A DNA stretch of 36,297 bases, from the NCBI GenBank assembly GCA_945870465.1, contig CAMBSS010000022.1, positions 1 through 36,297 on the forward strand, given 5' to 3'. Numbering within the stretch: the stretch's first letter is position 1; the number at the start of each line of letters is the position of its first letter. The notes beneath the pieces are model-generated. The model was not told the DNA's origin. It was given only the letters and a program-made list of their open reading frames with translations, and ran no database searches. The position numbers and the translations under genes were made by a program. Of this stretch, positions 15,339 through 23,607 are shown piece by piece. The DNA is from Bordetella parapertussis. GTDB lineage: Bacteria > Pseudomonadota > Gammaproteobacteria > Burkholderiales > SG8-41.

Positions 15339-16112
15339 TCAGCGTGATGCCGCGCGCGCGACCGCTGCCTTGCCGAACGCGGTATACAACGCGGCCGACA
15401 GCGCGTGCTCCTCAGGCTCCCATTCAGCGTGCCACTGCACGCCGACGATGAACTGCTTGTCGTCGTCATAGCGCAGGCCTTCGATCACACCGTCAGGCGA
15501 CGTGGCTTCTACGACCAGTCCAGCACCGAGGCGATCGACGCCCTGCCCGTGCAATGAGTTGACCATCATCTCGTCATGGCCTGTCAGCTTCTGGAACAGG
15601 CCGCCCGCAGTCAGCTTGACCATGTGGTTGAGGCGGAAGACCTCTTCCTGCGTGGCGTCTTCGTGACGCGGCCGGCGGTGGTCTTTTTTGCCGGGCACTT
15701 CGTGCACGCGGTAATGCAGCGAGCCGCCCAGCGCCACGTTGATTTCCTGGATGCCGCGGCAGATGCCGAACACCGGCACGCGCGCGGCGATGCAGGCGAG
15801 CACCAGCGGCAGGACGATGGCATCGCGGCCGGGATCGATCGGCTCGTTGGGCGGAAACTCCGGCCCGCCGTAATGATGCGGTTCGACGTTTGCGCGCCCG
15901 CCGGGCAGCACGAAGCCATCCATGCGCGCCACCAGTTCGTCGATATCCACGGCCGCGCCCACCGGCGGCAACAGCACGGGAACGCAGTCCACCATTTTCA
16001 GCAGCGAGTTGACGTTGCGCACGCCGGTCGCATGCAGCGGACGCCGCTTTTCGGCGGATTCCATCGCATTGGCAGTCACGCAAATCAGGGGTTTGGGTGC
16101 GGATTTCTTCAT
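15339..16112 (-). CDS. PuuD-type class I glutamine amidotransferase / gamma-glutamyl-GABA hydrolase-like
   Basis: The protein is 257 aa and consists only of a class I glutaminase domain: V-L-P-G-G early, the catalytic Cys118 in F-G-I-C-R-G-I-Q-E-I-N, N-S-L-H-G-Q after it, and the His/Glu of V-Q-W-H-A-E-W. The layout matches PuuD, which cleaves gamma-glutamyl bonds in putrescine breakdown, but other peptidase C26 members act on different gamma-glutamyl or amide substrates. The start at 16112 is an ATG just after dispersed element D; earlier in-frame Mets fall inside or beside the repeat. It is followed by the Gfo/Idh gene (69 bp) and preceded by a PLP enzyme (207 bp, element D between). Confidence 0.88.
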   Translation of the reverse strand: MKKSAPKPLICVTANAMESAEKRRPLHATGVRNVNSLLKMVDCVPVLLPPVGAAVDIDELVARMDGFVLPGGRANVEPHHYGGPEFPPNEPIDPGRDAIVLPLVLACIAARVPVFGICRGIQEINVALGGSLHYRVHEVPGKKDHRRPRHEDATQEEVFRLNHMVKLTAGGLFQKLTGHDEMMVNSLHGQGVDRLGAGLVVEATSPDGVIEGLRYDDDKQFIVGVQWHAEWEPEEHALSAALYTAFGKAAVARAASR

Positions 16113-16154
16113 TGCGTAAGTATCGACGAATTGAATAACTTTAGGCGAAGCGAA

Positions 16155-16315
16155 CTCAAAATAGTTTGAAGCCGCAGATAAATTCTTTTTCATACCCCCT
16201 TGAGGGGTACGCTGATGGACGCAGATGAATCAAAATATTTAACATTGGCTGGAGGCGGCTTTGAGGTGTTATCTGCGTTTATCTGCGGCTGATTGTAGCT
16301 TTTGTATTTTCAAGA
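16155..16315 (-). repeat. Dispersed intergenic element D (short relative, inverted)
   Basis: Ends CTCAAAATAGTTTGAAGCCG and GGCTGATTGTAGCTTTTGTA followed by TTTTCAAGA; the 11 bp AGCCGCAGATA (16170-16180) and TATCTGCGGCT (16280-16290) are a perfect inverted pair. It contains TACCCCCTTGAGGGGTACGC, as in the insertion of copy C. It fills the 207 bp between the PLP enzyme stop and the PuuD-type start. Confidence 0.75.
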
Positions 16316-16319
16316 TGAC

Positions 16320-17672
16320 CTACGTCTTCATCTTGTGCGCGAGGTCATGCATGGCCGCTACCAACTGGTCCATCTGCGCGACCGAATTCCAGACGCAGGC
16401 ATCCGCACGCTGGGCGCAGCCGAACGGCGCCGGCGCAAGCGTGGCGGGATCGCGATTGGGTATCAGGCCTTCGGGAAACGCGGCCGCCTGCGGATCGGGC
16501 GCGCGCGTGAGTCCATTCGGCCCGACACCGCCGCCCGAAATGCGAAACCCGTATTCGGCCAGCAGCCGCTCGCGAAACAATTTATTGAACACGGGATCGC
16601 TGCGCCGCCTGACGTCGGGGAAAGGATTGAAGCAAACCTTGGCCGACTTCAGCGCCGGATCGATGGTCGGCTGCAGAAACGCGTCGTCGCCGAAAGTTGC
16701 CGCGATGCGCTGGCGCAGATATTCCGCGAGATTGTGCGTCCACGCCTGGATGCGCGCGCGCCCGACTTCGTCCCACAGCGCGCAGACGTCGCCGAGCGCC
16801 CGCCAGTCGGCCGATTCGGGAAAACCGTACTTGCTCATTGCGGCGCCGATGTCGAAATCGGCGGGACGGCTGCCGTCGTGCGGCATATCGACCATGCTGC
16901 TGCGGATGATGTGAAAGCGCGGTAGCGGCGTGGGATTGGCGGGATGCTGGCGGTTGCGGATGTAGAGGATGCCGGTGCCGCCCGGCCCGCACTGCCACTT
17001 GTGGCCCGAGATCGCCCAGAAATCGATGCCGCTTTCATCGAGACGCGGCTCTATCATGCCCCCGTAATGCGCGCCGTCCGCCACCGTAATCGCACCGGCC
17101 TCCTGCGCCAGCGCCGCGATGCGCCGCTCCGGCAGCCGTTGCCCGTTGGGCCACAGCGGGCTCGAAAAAAATATTGCGCGCGTGATGCCGGGACGGATGC
17201 GCTTGCGCACCGCTTCGACGACCTCGTCGGCTGTGGAGGCGCGCTGCACCGGCACGCCCCACTGCACAACTTTGACGCCGAAGCGCGCCGCCAGCCGCAG
17301 CACCGGCGCCATGCCGGCGGGATGCTCCATTGGCGAGACGAGGATTTCATCGCCGCCCTGCCATTCGATGCCCATCAGGATCAGCGAGAGCGCATCGGCG
17401 GTGTTGCGCGAAATGGCGATTTCATCGACGCTGGCGCCGTAGCCGCTGGCGATTCGTGCGCGCGTGTCAGCGGTCGGTTCGAGATGGACGGGAAACGGGT
17501 CGCGCGCGGTTTCGTCCAGCCCCTGCTGGTAACGCTTGCGCACGCTGTCGGGCTGCGAGCCCTTCTGCCCGGCCATCAGGTAGACGACTTTGGGATCGAG
17601 AGAGAACTGCCGCGCGAAATCGCGGAAAAACGGCGCCTCGCGCGCGAAGAATACAGCCTGTTCGGCGCTCAT
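16320..17672 (-). CDS. Class V aminotransferase-fold PLP enzyme
   Basis: The 450 aa protein has the class V (NifS/isopenicillin-N epimerase-like) fold-type I features: E-I-A-I-S-R-N-T-A-D-A-L near the phosphate site, the cofactor Asp199 and nearby His202 in V-A-D-G-A-H, and the PLP lysine Lys225 in I-S-G-H-K-W-Q-C-G-P-G. The surrounding S-P-M-E-H-P-A-G-M and F-F-S-S-P-L-W motifs fit the isopenicillin-N-epimerase-like branch. The substrate could be an amino acid or a cysteine-type compound. The ATG at 17672 has no strong ribosome site, and the true start could lie a few codons upstream. It is divergent from the CoA-transferase gene. Confidence 0.85.
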   Translation of the reverse strand: MSAEQAVFFAREAPFFRDFARQFSLDPKVVYLMAGQKGSQPDSVRKRYQQGLDETARDPFPVHLEPTADTRARIASGYGASVDEIAISRNTADALSLILMGIEWQGGDEILVSPMEHPAGMAPVLRLAARFGVKVVQWGVPVQRASTADEVVEAVRKRIRPGITRAIFFSSPLWPNGQRLPERRIAALAQEAGAITVADGAHYGGMIEPRLDESGIDFWAISGHKWQCGPGGTGILYIRNRQHPANPTPLPRFHIIRSSMVDMPHDGSRPADFDIGAAMSKYGFPESADWRALGDVCALWDEVGRARIQAWTHNLAEYLRQRIAATFGDDAFLQPTIDPALKSAKVCFNPFPDVRRRSDPVFNKLFRERLLAEYGFRISGGGVGPNGLTRAPDPQAAAFPEGLIPNRDPATLAPAPFGCAQRADACVWNSVAQMDQLVAAMHDLAHKMKT

Positions 17673-17820
17673 AGTCGCGGCGCCATGGAGCGGTTTTTTT
17701 GTTAAGGGGATAGGAACAACATTTTTCACGTCTCGAATGTATCGCCTGCATGGCCGCCGGTCAATGGACACTCACCGCCGGGTCGGACACAATACGGCAA
17801 ACAATGAGGAGGAATCACCA

Positions 17821-19218
17821 GTGAACCCCGGATTCGAAGAAGTCATGAGCATACGCGGCCGCGGCATGCCCGCCGACGGCGAAGTAACGATCAGCGGAAG
17901 CGACCCCGTCTTTTCGGCGCGCTTCAAGATCGGCGAGACGACGGCGAACATTCTCGCCGGCATCGGCGTCGCGGTCACCGACATCCACGAGATGAAGACC
18001 GGCAAGCGCCAGAAAGTCGCCATCGACGTGCGCCATGCGGCGGCCACCTGCCAGAGCTCCAAATTTTTGAGCAAGCCTGCCGCGGGCGGTGGCTGGAAAG
18101 CGGTGGAGTCGTCATCCATGACGCATATGCGCTCCATCACGCAACCGTGGCAGTGCAAGGACGGCCGCTGGTATCTGCCGCATTTCAACCTGCCTCATCT
18201 GCACGACCGCGTGATCGGCGTGCTGAAGTGCGAATCCAACGCGGACGCCGTCAAGAAAGCGATCTCGAAATGGGATTCGCACGATCTCGAAGAAGCGATC
18301 GCCGAGGCGCGCGCCTGCGGCTCGATCATCCGCTCCAATGCCGAATGGCTGGAGCATCCGCACGGCAAAGTGCTGGCCGGCAGAGCGCTGATCGACATCA
18401 CCAAGATCGGCGACACCGATCCCATCCCTTTCCCCAAAGGCGAGCGGCCGCTGTCGGGAATCAAGGTGCTCGACCTGACGCGCATCCTTGCCGGCCCGAT
18501 CGCGGCGCGCACGCTCGCCGAAAACGGCGCCGACGTGCTGATGATCACGGCGAAACATCTGCCGCAGGTGCCGGAGCATGTCATGGACACGAGCCATGGC
18601 AAGCGCAGCACCTTTCTCGACTTCAACAAACCCGAAGATGTCGCGACGGTGAAAAAACTGGCGCGCAACGCCGACGTATTCAGCCAGGGCTACCGTCCCG
18701 GCATCATGGACAAGCACGGCTTGAGTCCTGAACTGCTTGCCAAGGAACGTCCCGGCATCATTTATCTTTCCATCAGCTGCTACGGCCACGGCGGCCCGTT
18801 CTCGAACCGCGGCGGCTGGGAGCAGATCGGCCAGTCGGCAACCGGCATCTGCCTCGACAACGGCGATGAACGGCCGAAACTGCTGCCGGCCTCAGCGTGC
18901 GACTACACGACAGGCTACAACGGCGCGTTGGGCGTCTTGCTCGCGCTGGCGCGGCGCGCGCGCGAAGGCGGCTCGTACCACGTGCGCGTCTCGCTGTGCC
19001 GTTCCGGCATGTACATCTACAAGCAGGGCCACGTGAAATATTCAAACCCCAATATGGGTCTCACCGACGCCGAATTGAATGCGATCCTGATCGAATCCAA
19101 CGGCGGCCACGGCGCGTTGAAGCATCTCGGCCCCGCGCTGAAAATGTCCGAGACCAAACCGTATTGGGACAAGCCTTCGCCGGTGCTGGGCGCGAACAAG
19201 GCGGAGTGGCTGGCTTAG
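17821..19218 (+). CDS. Class III (CaiB/BaiF) CoA-transferase with Glu in the catalytic Asp position
   Basis: The 465 aa protein has a family-III CoA-transferase core beginning about residue 217 (P-L-S-G-I-K-V-L-D-L-T-R-I-L-A-G-P), then N-A-D-V-F-S-Q-G-Y-R-P-G and S-I-S-C-Y-G-H-G-G-P. The roughly 200 residue N-terminal region also looks CaiB-like but degenerate. In family members the next segment reads G-Y-D with the catalytic Asp; here it is G-G-W-E334-Q-I-G-Q-S-A-T-G. The change to Glu may preserve some activity. The GTG start has GGAGGA nine bases upstream; longer versions overlap the divergent gene. It probably activates or transfers CoA to a carboxylic acid. Confidence 0.85.
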   Translation: MNPGFEEVMSIRGRGMPADGEVTISGSDPVFSARFKIGETTANILAGIGVAVTDIHEMKTGKRQKVAIDVRHAAATCQSSKFLSKPAAGGGWKAVESSSMTHMRSITQPWQCKDGRWYLPHFNLPHLHDRVIGVLKCESNADAVKKAISKWDSHDLEEAIAEARACGSIIRSNAEWLEHPHGKVLAGRALIDITKIGDTDPIPFPKGERPLSGIKVLDLTRILAGPIAARTLAENGADVLMITAKHLPQVPEHVMDTSHGKRSTFLDFNKPEDVATVKKLARNADVFSQGYRPGIMDKHGLSPELLAKERPGIIYLSISCYGHGGPFSNRGGWEQIGQSATGICLDNGDERPKLLPASACDYTTGYNGALGVLLALARRAREGGSYHVRVSLCRSGMYIYKQGHVKYSNPNMGLTDAELNAILIESNGGHGALKHLGPALKMSETKPYWDKPSPVLGANKAEWLA

Positions 19219-19224
19219 ATCAAA

Positions 19225-19347
19225 TCATCGGCCGCAGATACACGCAGATAAACGCTGATGGAAAACCAAAACCCCCATCAAGGCGACGTTCAGTCTCTCG
19301 AACTTATCTGCGTTTATCTGCGTGTATCCGTGGCGACAACCTGTGTT
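19225..19347. repeat. Dispersed intergenic element E, with perfect 19 bp inverted repeat
   Basis: GATACACGCAGATAAACGC (19237-19255) and its exact complement GCGTTTATCTGCGTGTATC (19310-19328) flank a 54 base centre. It is built from the same CGCAGATA-type units as element D and the right ends of copies B and C. It lies between the stop of the CoA-transferase and the stop of a Bug gene (convergent), so it may also serve as a terminator. Confidence 0.8.
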
Positions 19348-19355
19348 TGAGCGAG

Positions 19356-20330
19356 CTACTTGTCCCCTTTCAACCCCGCGTCCTTGATCACCTTCGCCCA
19401 CTTCGCAGTTTCGTCGCGTATCTCCTGCGCGAATTTCTGCGGTGTGTTGCCCACCGGGATGCCGCCGTCCTGCGTGATGCGCGCGATGATGTCGGGCTGA
19501 TTCAGCACGGCGACGGTTTCCCTGTGCCATAGCGCGATGATGAACGCGGGCGTGCGCGCCGGCGCCGCCAGGCCGTACCACGACTGCGATTCGAAGCCGG
19601 GAAACCCCGATTCATTGAACGTCGGCATGTCGGGCAAAGCGACGCTGCGCTCCAGGCTCGCGGACCCCAGAGCGCGCAGGCGTCCGGCCTTGAGGTGCGG
19701 CATGAACACGGCCGGGTTCGCAAACATCAAATCGGCTTCGTTGGAAAGCACACCGAGCAGCGCGGGACCGGCGCCTTTGTACGGAATGGTGATGACGTCA
19801 ATGCCGGTAACGAGCTTGAACAACTCCATCGACAGCGTGCCCGCCGAACCCGTGCCGGACGTCGCCCAGCGCAGCTTGCCGGGATTGGCCTTCGCGTACG
19901 GCGCGACGTCCTGTATCCGGTTGAGCGGCATCGCATTGCGCGTGGCCAGCATATTCGGCACGTTCGCAAACTTGGTGATCGGAATGAAATCCCTGATCGG
20001 ATCGAAGGGCAACTTCTGCAGGCTGCCGGTGACCGTCATCACAGCGACGGCCGCGACCAATAGCGTGTAGCCGTCCGGATTGGCGTTGGCGACGATTTCA
20101 CCGGCAATCACGCCACCGCCGCCGCCGCGATTGTCATAGAGGATTTGCTGTCCGATGCGCTCGGTCAATTTCGCCGCGACAGGACGCGCGACCATATCGG
20201 TGCCGCCACCCGGCTGGAAGGGGACCACCCAGCGTATCGCTTTATTCGGATAGCTATCGGCTTGCGCCAGCGCGCACACTGCGCAGGCCAGCGCGATGAT
20301 CGCCGCGAGGCTGATGCGTTTCGTCATCAT
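19356..20330 (-). CDS. Bug/TctC-family periplasmic substrate-binding protein (4 of 7)
   Basis: This 324 aa member has a signal MMTKRISLAAIIALACAVCA with cleavage near ALAQ. Motifs: F-Q-P-G-G-G-T-D-M-V, D-N-R-G-G-G-G-G-V-I (the usual RPGA is replaced by a Gly run), N-P-D-G-Y-T-L-L and I-P-Y-K-G-A-G-P-A. A tandem ATGATG start follows GGAGGAGGAG; either ATG is possible. Downstream of another Bug gene on the same strand, separated by the dispersed inverted repeat at 20399. Confidence 0.92.
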   Translation of the reverse strand: MMTKRISLAAIIALACAVCALAQADSYPNKAIRWVVPFQPGGGTDMVARPVAAKLTERIGQQILYDNRGGGGGVIAGEIVANANPDGYTLLVAAVAVMTVTGSLQKLPFDPIRDFIPITKFANVPNMLATRNAMPLNRIQDVAPYAKANPGKLRWATSGTGSAGTLSMELFKLVTGIDVITIPYKGAGPALLGVLSNEADLMFANPAVFMPHLKAGRLRALGSASLERSVALPDMPTFNESGFPGFESQSWYGLAAPARTPAFIIALWHRETVAVLNQPDIIARITQDGGIPVGNTPQKFAQEIRDETAKWAKVIKDAGLKGDK

Positions 20331-20346
20331 TCTCCTCCTCCGTAAG

Positions 20347-20356
20347 CCCCCCCCCC
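20347..20356 (+). repeat. Run of ten C
   Basis: An uninterrupted C10 just upstream of the Bug gene's ribosome site. Its length is likely to vary by slippage and to be error-prone in sequencing. Confidence 0.7.
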
Positions 20357-20398
20357 TTTGAGGAGGAGGTAATCGAATATCAGGAATCTCGGACTAGC

Positions 20399-20470
20399 CG
20401 TCATACCCGAGCAGGCGGGTATCCAGACGCAGTTCTATTTCCTGGGTTCCCGCCTGCGCGGGAACGACGA
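20399..20470. repeat. REP-like inverted-repeat element (GTCAT-CCCG...CGGG-ATCCAG type)
   Basis: Left half CGTCATACCCGAGCAGGCGG GTATCCAG and right half CTGGGTTCCCGCCTGCGCGG GAACGACG are near complements. Each half also folds on itself (ACCCG/CGGGT; TTCCCGC/GCGGGAA). Elements of this look are scattered in many proteobacterial genomes. It lies in the roughly 150 bp between two co-directional Bug genes, directly after the stop of the upstream one. Confidence 0.8.
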
Positions 20471-20484
20471 AGCCTGTTGTGAGC

Positions 20485-21483
20485 TTATTCTGCTTTCGCG
20501 CCTGATGCGTTCACTGCCTTACCCCACTTGACGATCTCGGTCTTCATATACGCAGCAAGCTCCGTAGGCGGCATGGGTTTAGGCTCCATACCGGCCGCCG
20601 CTATGCGCTCCTTCAGCTCCGCGCCCTTCAGCACCTCGGCAGTGTCGGTATGAATTTTCTCTGCAATGGCGGCGGGAATGCCGGTGGGCCCGAGAATGGC
20701 GAACCAGTTGATCGCCTCGTAGCCGGGCATGCCGGCTTCGGCGAGCGTAGGCACGTCAGGCGCGGTCGGCGAGCGCTGCAGCGAACTGACGCCGATGGCG
20801 CGCAGGCGGCCGGAGCGCAGATGCGGCAACACGGCGTTGACGGTCGGCATGCTCATTTGAATCTGGCCGCCCAGTACGTCGATCAACGCCGGCGCCATGC
20901 TCTTGTACGGTACATGCACGACGTCGATGCCGGCAGTGATTTTGAGCAGTTCCATACCGAGATGACTGGTGGGCGCGCCCGAGCCGGCAGAACCGTAGCT
21001 CATCGCGCCGGGTTTCGCCTTGGCAAGCGCGATCAGCTCCTTGAGGTTGCGCACCGGCAGCGATGGATGTGTCACCAGCATGCCGGGCCCGGAGGCGATC
21101 AGCGTCACGGGAGTGAAATCGCGCACCGGATCGAACGGCAATTTGGGGTACAGGGTTGCGTTGACCGTGAACGACGCCGAGATCAGCACCAGCGTATAGC
21201 CATCCGGCGCAGAGCGCGCCGCCACTTCGCTGCCGACGATGCTATTGGCGCCCGCGCGGTTGTCGATGACGATCTGCTGTCCCCATACGTCCACCAGCCG
21301 CGGCACCAGCAAACGCCCCATCGAATCGACCGGCCCGCCTGCCGCGTAGGGTACGATCAGGCGTACCGGGCGCGAGGGATACGGCTGTGAATAGGAAACA
21401 CCGGCGGCAAGAAATACCAACCCCACCAGAGCAGACAAAGAATTCGTGCGTGGCATTCCACGCGTGCGGGTAGAGTAGAACAT
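20485..21483 (-). CDS. Bug/TctC-family periplasmic substrate-binding protein (5 of 7)
   Basis: The protein is 332 aa. The N-terminus MFYSTRTRGMPRTNSLSALV is basic for 14 residues before a hydrophobic core ending near SYSQ. Motifs: Y-A-A-G-G-P-V-D-S-M, D-N-R-A-G-A-N-S-I-V, A-P-D-G-Y-T-L-V and V-P-Y-K-S-M-A-P-A-L. The ATG at 21483 follows AGGAGGG; a Met at residue 10 is possible too. It is followed by another Bug gene on the same strand after the REP-like element at 20399. Divergent from the small membrane protein gene. Confidence 0.92.
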   Translation of the reverse strand: MFYSTRTRGMPRTNSLSALVGLVFLAAGVSYSQPYPSRPVRLIVPYAAGGPVDSMGRLLVPRLVDVWGQQIVIDNRAGANSIVGSEVAARSAPDGYTLVLISASFTVNATLYPKLPFDPVRDFTPVTLIASGPGMLVTHPSLPVRNLKELIALAKAKPGAMSYGSAGSGAPTSHLGMELLKITAGIDVVHVPYKSMAPALIDVLGGQIQMSMPTVNAVLPHLRSGRLRAIGVSSLQRSPTAPDVPTLAEAGMPGYEAINWFAILGPTGIPAAIAEKIHTDTAEVLKGAELKERIAAAGMEPKPMPPTELAAYMKTEIVKWGKAVNASGAKAE

Positions 21484-21619
21484 GCGCCCCCTCCTGAACG
21501 TATTGTTATAGGGCTGCGGCCGGGCCGCCGCGCCTTCCGTGCGCCAGCACACAGACACCCGCCTGCACGGCTGAGTATTCTGCGCTTATATGCCAGTCTA
21601 ACTTATCAGGAGGTCAGCT

Positions 21620-21820
21620 ATGAAATGGGCGGGAATGTACCTGGTTGGCTTTGTGGTCCTCATCGGCGGCCTGCTGGCTGCGCTGTGGAAACCGGGCATA
21701 TTGCAGAACATCGAGACCACGTGGGTCGTGATCGGCGGCGTCATCCTGATGGGCATGGGCATCATGTTCGCGGTCGCCAACAGCGGCACCAAGGAAAACA
21801 ACTCGATCGACCGCAAGTGA
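21620..21820 (+). CDS. Small membrane protein with two predicted transmembrane helices (66 aa)
   Basis: Two hydrophobic segments are visible: G-M-Y-L-V-G-F-V-V-L-I-G-G-L-L-A-A-L (about 5-22) and T-W-V-V-I-G-G-V-I-L-M-G-M-G-I-M-F-A-V (about 34-52). They are joined by a short linker KPGILQNIE and followed by a charged tail (KENNSIDRK). A very strong ribosome site (AGGAGGT) precedes the ATG by 7 bases, which makes the gene credible despite its size. I do not recognise the family. It is unlike TctB (too short) and sits between a divergent Bug gene and a convergent aldolase gene, so a link to transport is possible but unproven. Confidence 0.75.
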   Translation: MKWAGMYLVGFVVLIGGLLAALWKPGILQNIETTWVVIGGVILMGMGIMFAVANSGTKENNSIDRK

Positions 21821-21829
21821 AAACGCGGG

Positions 21830-22618
21830 TCAGCCCGCGCGCACGGCGTCCGATACTGACTTCGCGATCACGTAGAGATTGAACTCTATCGTCTGCAGCA
21901 TCAGCATGTTGACGCCGCACTTCTTCAGCGCCTTCGCGTGCGCAACCTGGCCTTCGATCGACGGGAACGCATAGCCAGTGTTGGCGAGCACGATCTTGCC
22001 GCGCGTCTTTGCCAACTTGCACGCTTTTTCCACCGCGGCCAGCACCTCGGGATGCAGATAATCGAGCGGGTGTCCCAGCACTTCCGCCAGGTCGGTGCAG
22101 CCGATGAAGACGCCGCTGATGCCGTCGATGGCGAGAATGTCGTCGAGCGCCTCGAGCGCGCCCAGAGACTCGATCAGCGGCAGCAGCAGCCGCGTGCTGC
22201 CAGAGTGCTCGGTAGCGTCGCTCATCTCCTGCGCGCTGGTGACCGGCGCGCCCTGATGGGAGTCGCGCCCCATGTGCGCCATCAGGCGCGCTTCCTCGAC
22301 CGACGAGATCGACCAGATGAGGCCTTCTATACCGGCACCGAACGCGCGCTCCGCGTCCACCGGGAAGCGGCGGTCTGGCACCGCGGCGCCCGCGCCCCAC
22401 GGGTTTGCCGGCAGCCGCACGAACGGGTACATGCCGACGGCGCGCGCTTTCCACGCCACGTGGGAAAGCTCCGTCCAGTCGACGTTCGAGTGCATCATGT
22501 CGACGATCAGGAATTCGTGGCCGGCGCTCGCCAGGTGCTGCACGAGGTTGACGCCTCCCTTGCCGAGCATGCCGTGGGATACCCGGCCAGCGCGCAGATT
22601 TTCCAGCAGTTTGTACAT
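21830..22618 (-). CDS. HpcH/HpaI-family aldolase / citrate-lyase beta-like
   Basis: The 262 aa protein is a full HpcH/HpaI (TIM-barrel) member. It has F-L-I-V-D-M-M-H-S early, the metal-binding Glu in L-L-P-L-I-E-S, and the metal Asp in G-V-F-I-G-C-T-D-L-A. It cleaves or forms C-C bonds of 2-oxo acids with a divalent metal, usually releasing pyruvate. The exact substrate is not known. The ATG has AAGGGAAATC upstream. It starts 11 bp after a Bug gene stop on the same strand, so the pair is very likely one operon, with the Bug protein supplying a hydroxy/oxo-acid related ligand. Confidence 0.9.
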   Translation of the reverse strand: MYKLLENLRAGRVSHGMLGKGGVNLVQHLASAGHEFLIVDMMHSNVDWTELSHVAWKARAVGMYPFVRLPANPWGAGAAVPDRRFPVDAERAFGAGIEGLIWSISSVEEARLMAHMGRDSHQGAPVTSAQEMSDATEHSGSTRLLLPLIESLGALEALDDILAIDGISGVFIGCTDLAEVLGHPLDYLHPEVLAAVEKACKLAKTRGKIVLANTGYAFPSIEGQVAHAKALKKCGVNMLMLQTIEFNLYVIAKSVSDAVRAG

Positions 22619-22629
22619 GATTTCCCTTC

Positions 22630-23607
22630 TTATTCGACCTGCAGTTTGAGGGCGCGCACGAGCTCGCCCCAGCGTTTCATTTCCGCTTCGATGATGCGCG
22701 CGAACTCCTCGGGCGTTGTCACCGCCGCGTCCGCGCCCAGCGCCTTCAGGCTCTCGCCGACTTCCGGGCTGCGCATCGCCTTGCCGACCGCCGCGTTCAG
22801 CGTGTCGATGATGGCGCGCGGGACGCTGGCCGGCGCGAGCAGCCCGAACACGGTGATCGCCTCGTAGCCGGGCACGCCGGATTCGGCGACGGTCGGAATG
22901 TCGGGCGCGACCGCCGAGCGCTTAACGGTCGAGATGCCGAGCGCGCGCAGGCGCCCGGCATGGATATGCGGCATCGCCGGCGCCGAGCTCGCGAACATGA
23001 CCTGCACCTGGCCGGCCAGCACGTCGGTCAGCGCGGGGCCCGCGCCGCGGTACGGCACGTGGGTCAGGTTGATGCCGGCCATTTTCTTGAACAGCTCGGT
23101 CGCGAGGTGAGGTGAGCCGCCGGAGCCGCCTGACGCATAGTCGATCTGCCCCGGCCGCGCCTTCGCGAGCGCGATGAATTCGCGCACCGAACGCGCCGGC
23201 AGCGACGGGTGCACGGCCAGGATGGAGGCCGCAATAGCGACTTCCGAGATCGGTGCGAAATCCTTCAGCGTGTCGTACGGCAGCTTGCGGTACATGCTGG
23301 GATTGACCGCATGCGGGCTCGACACGTACAGCAGCGTATAGCCGTCGGCGGGCGCCTGCGCGGCTATCTCCGTGCCGACGATGCCGTTGGCGCCGGCGCG
23401 GTTGTCGATGACGAACTGGCGGCCGAAAGATTCAGACAGGCGCTGGGCGAGTATGCGGCTGATCACGTCCGAGCCGCCGCCCGGCGCATAGGGCACGATC
23501 ACCCGCACCGCGCGCACGGGGTATTGCTGGGCGAGCGCCGGCATCCAGGCGACGAATATCGCCAAGCACGCCGCAGCACGCGCCAAAGGGCTGCATGCGA
23601 TCTTCAA
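22630..23607 (-). CDS. Bug/TctC-family periplasmic substrate-binding protein (6 of 7)
   Basis: This 325 aa member has the signal MKIACSPLARAAACLAIFVA ending near ALAQ. Motifs: Y-A-P-G-G-G-S-D-V-I, D-N-R-A-G-A-N-G-I-V, P-A-D-G-Y-T-L-L and V-P-Y-R-G-A-G-P-A. The start codon is TTG, supported by GGAGG 7 bases upstream and by the signal peptide beginning there. It is transcribed first in a two-gene unit with the HpcH/HpaI aldolase. It begins 75 bp after the parC stop on the same strand, so read-through from the topoisomerase operon is possible. Confidence 0.93.
   Translation of the reverse strand: MKIACSPLARAAACLAIFVAWMPALAQQYPVRAVRVIVPYAPGGGSDVISRILAQRLSESFGRQFVIDNRAGANGIVGTEIAAQAPADGYTLLYVSSPHAVNPSMYRKLPYDTLKDFAPISEVAIAASILAVHPSLPARSVREFIALAKARPGQIDYASGGSGGSPHLATELFKKMAGINLTHVPYRGAGPALTDVLAGQVQVMFASSAPAMPHIHAGRLRALGISTVKRSAVAPDIPTVAESGVPGYEAITVFGLLAPASVPRAIIDTLNAAVGKAMRSPEVGESLKALGADAAVTTPEEFARIIEAEMKRWGELVRALKLQVE

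Noticed and set aside
21620..21820. TctB subunit for the Bug proteins
   Set aside because: Only 66 aa and two helices; TctB has about four helices and is more than twice as long.
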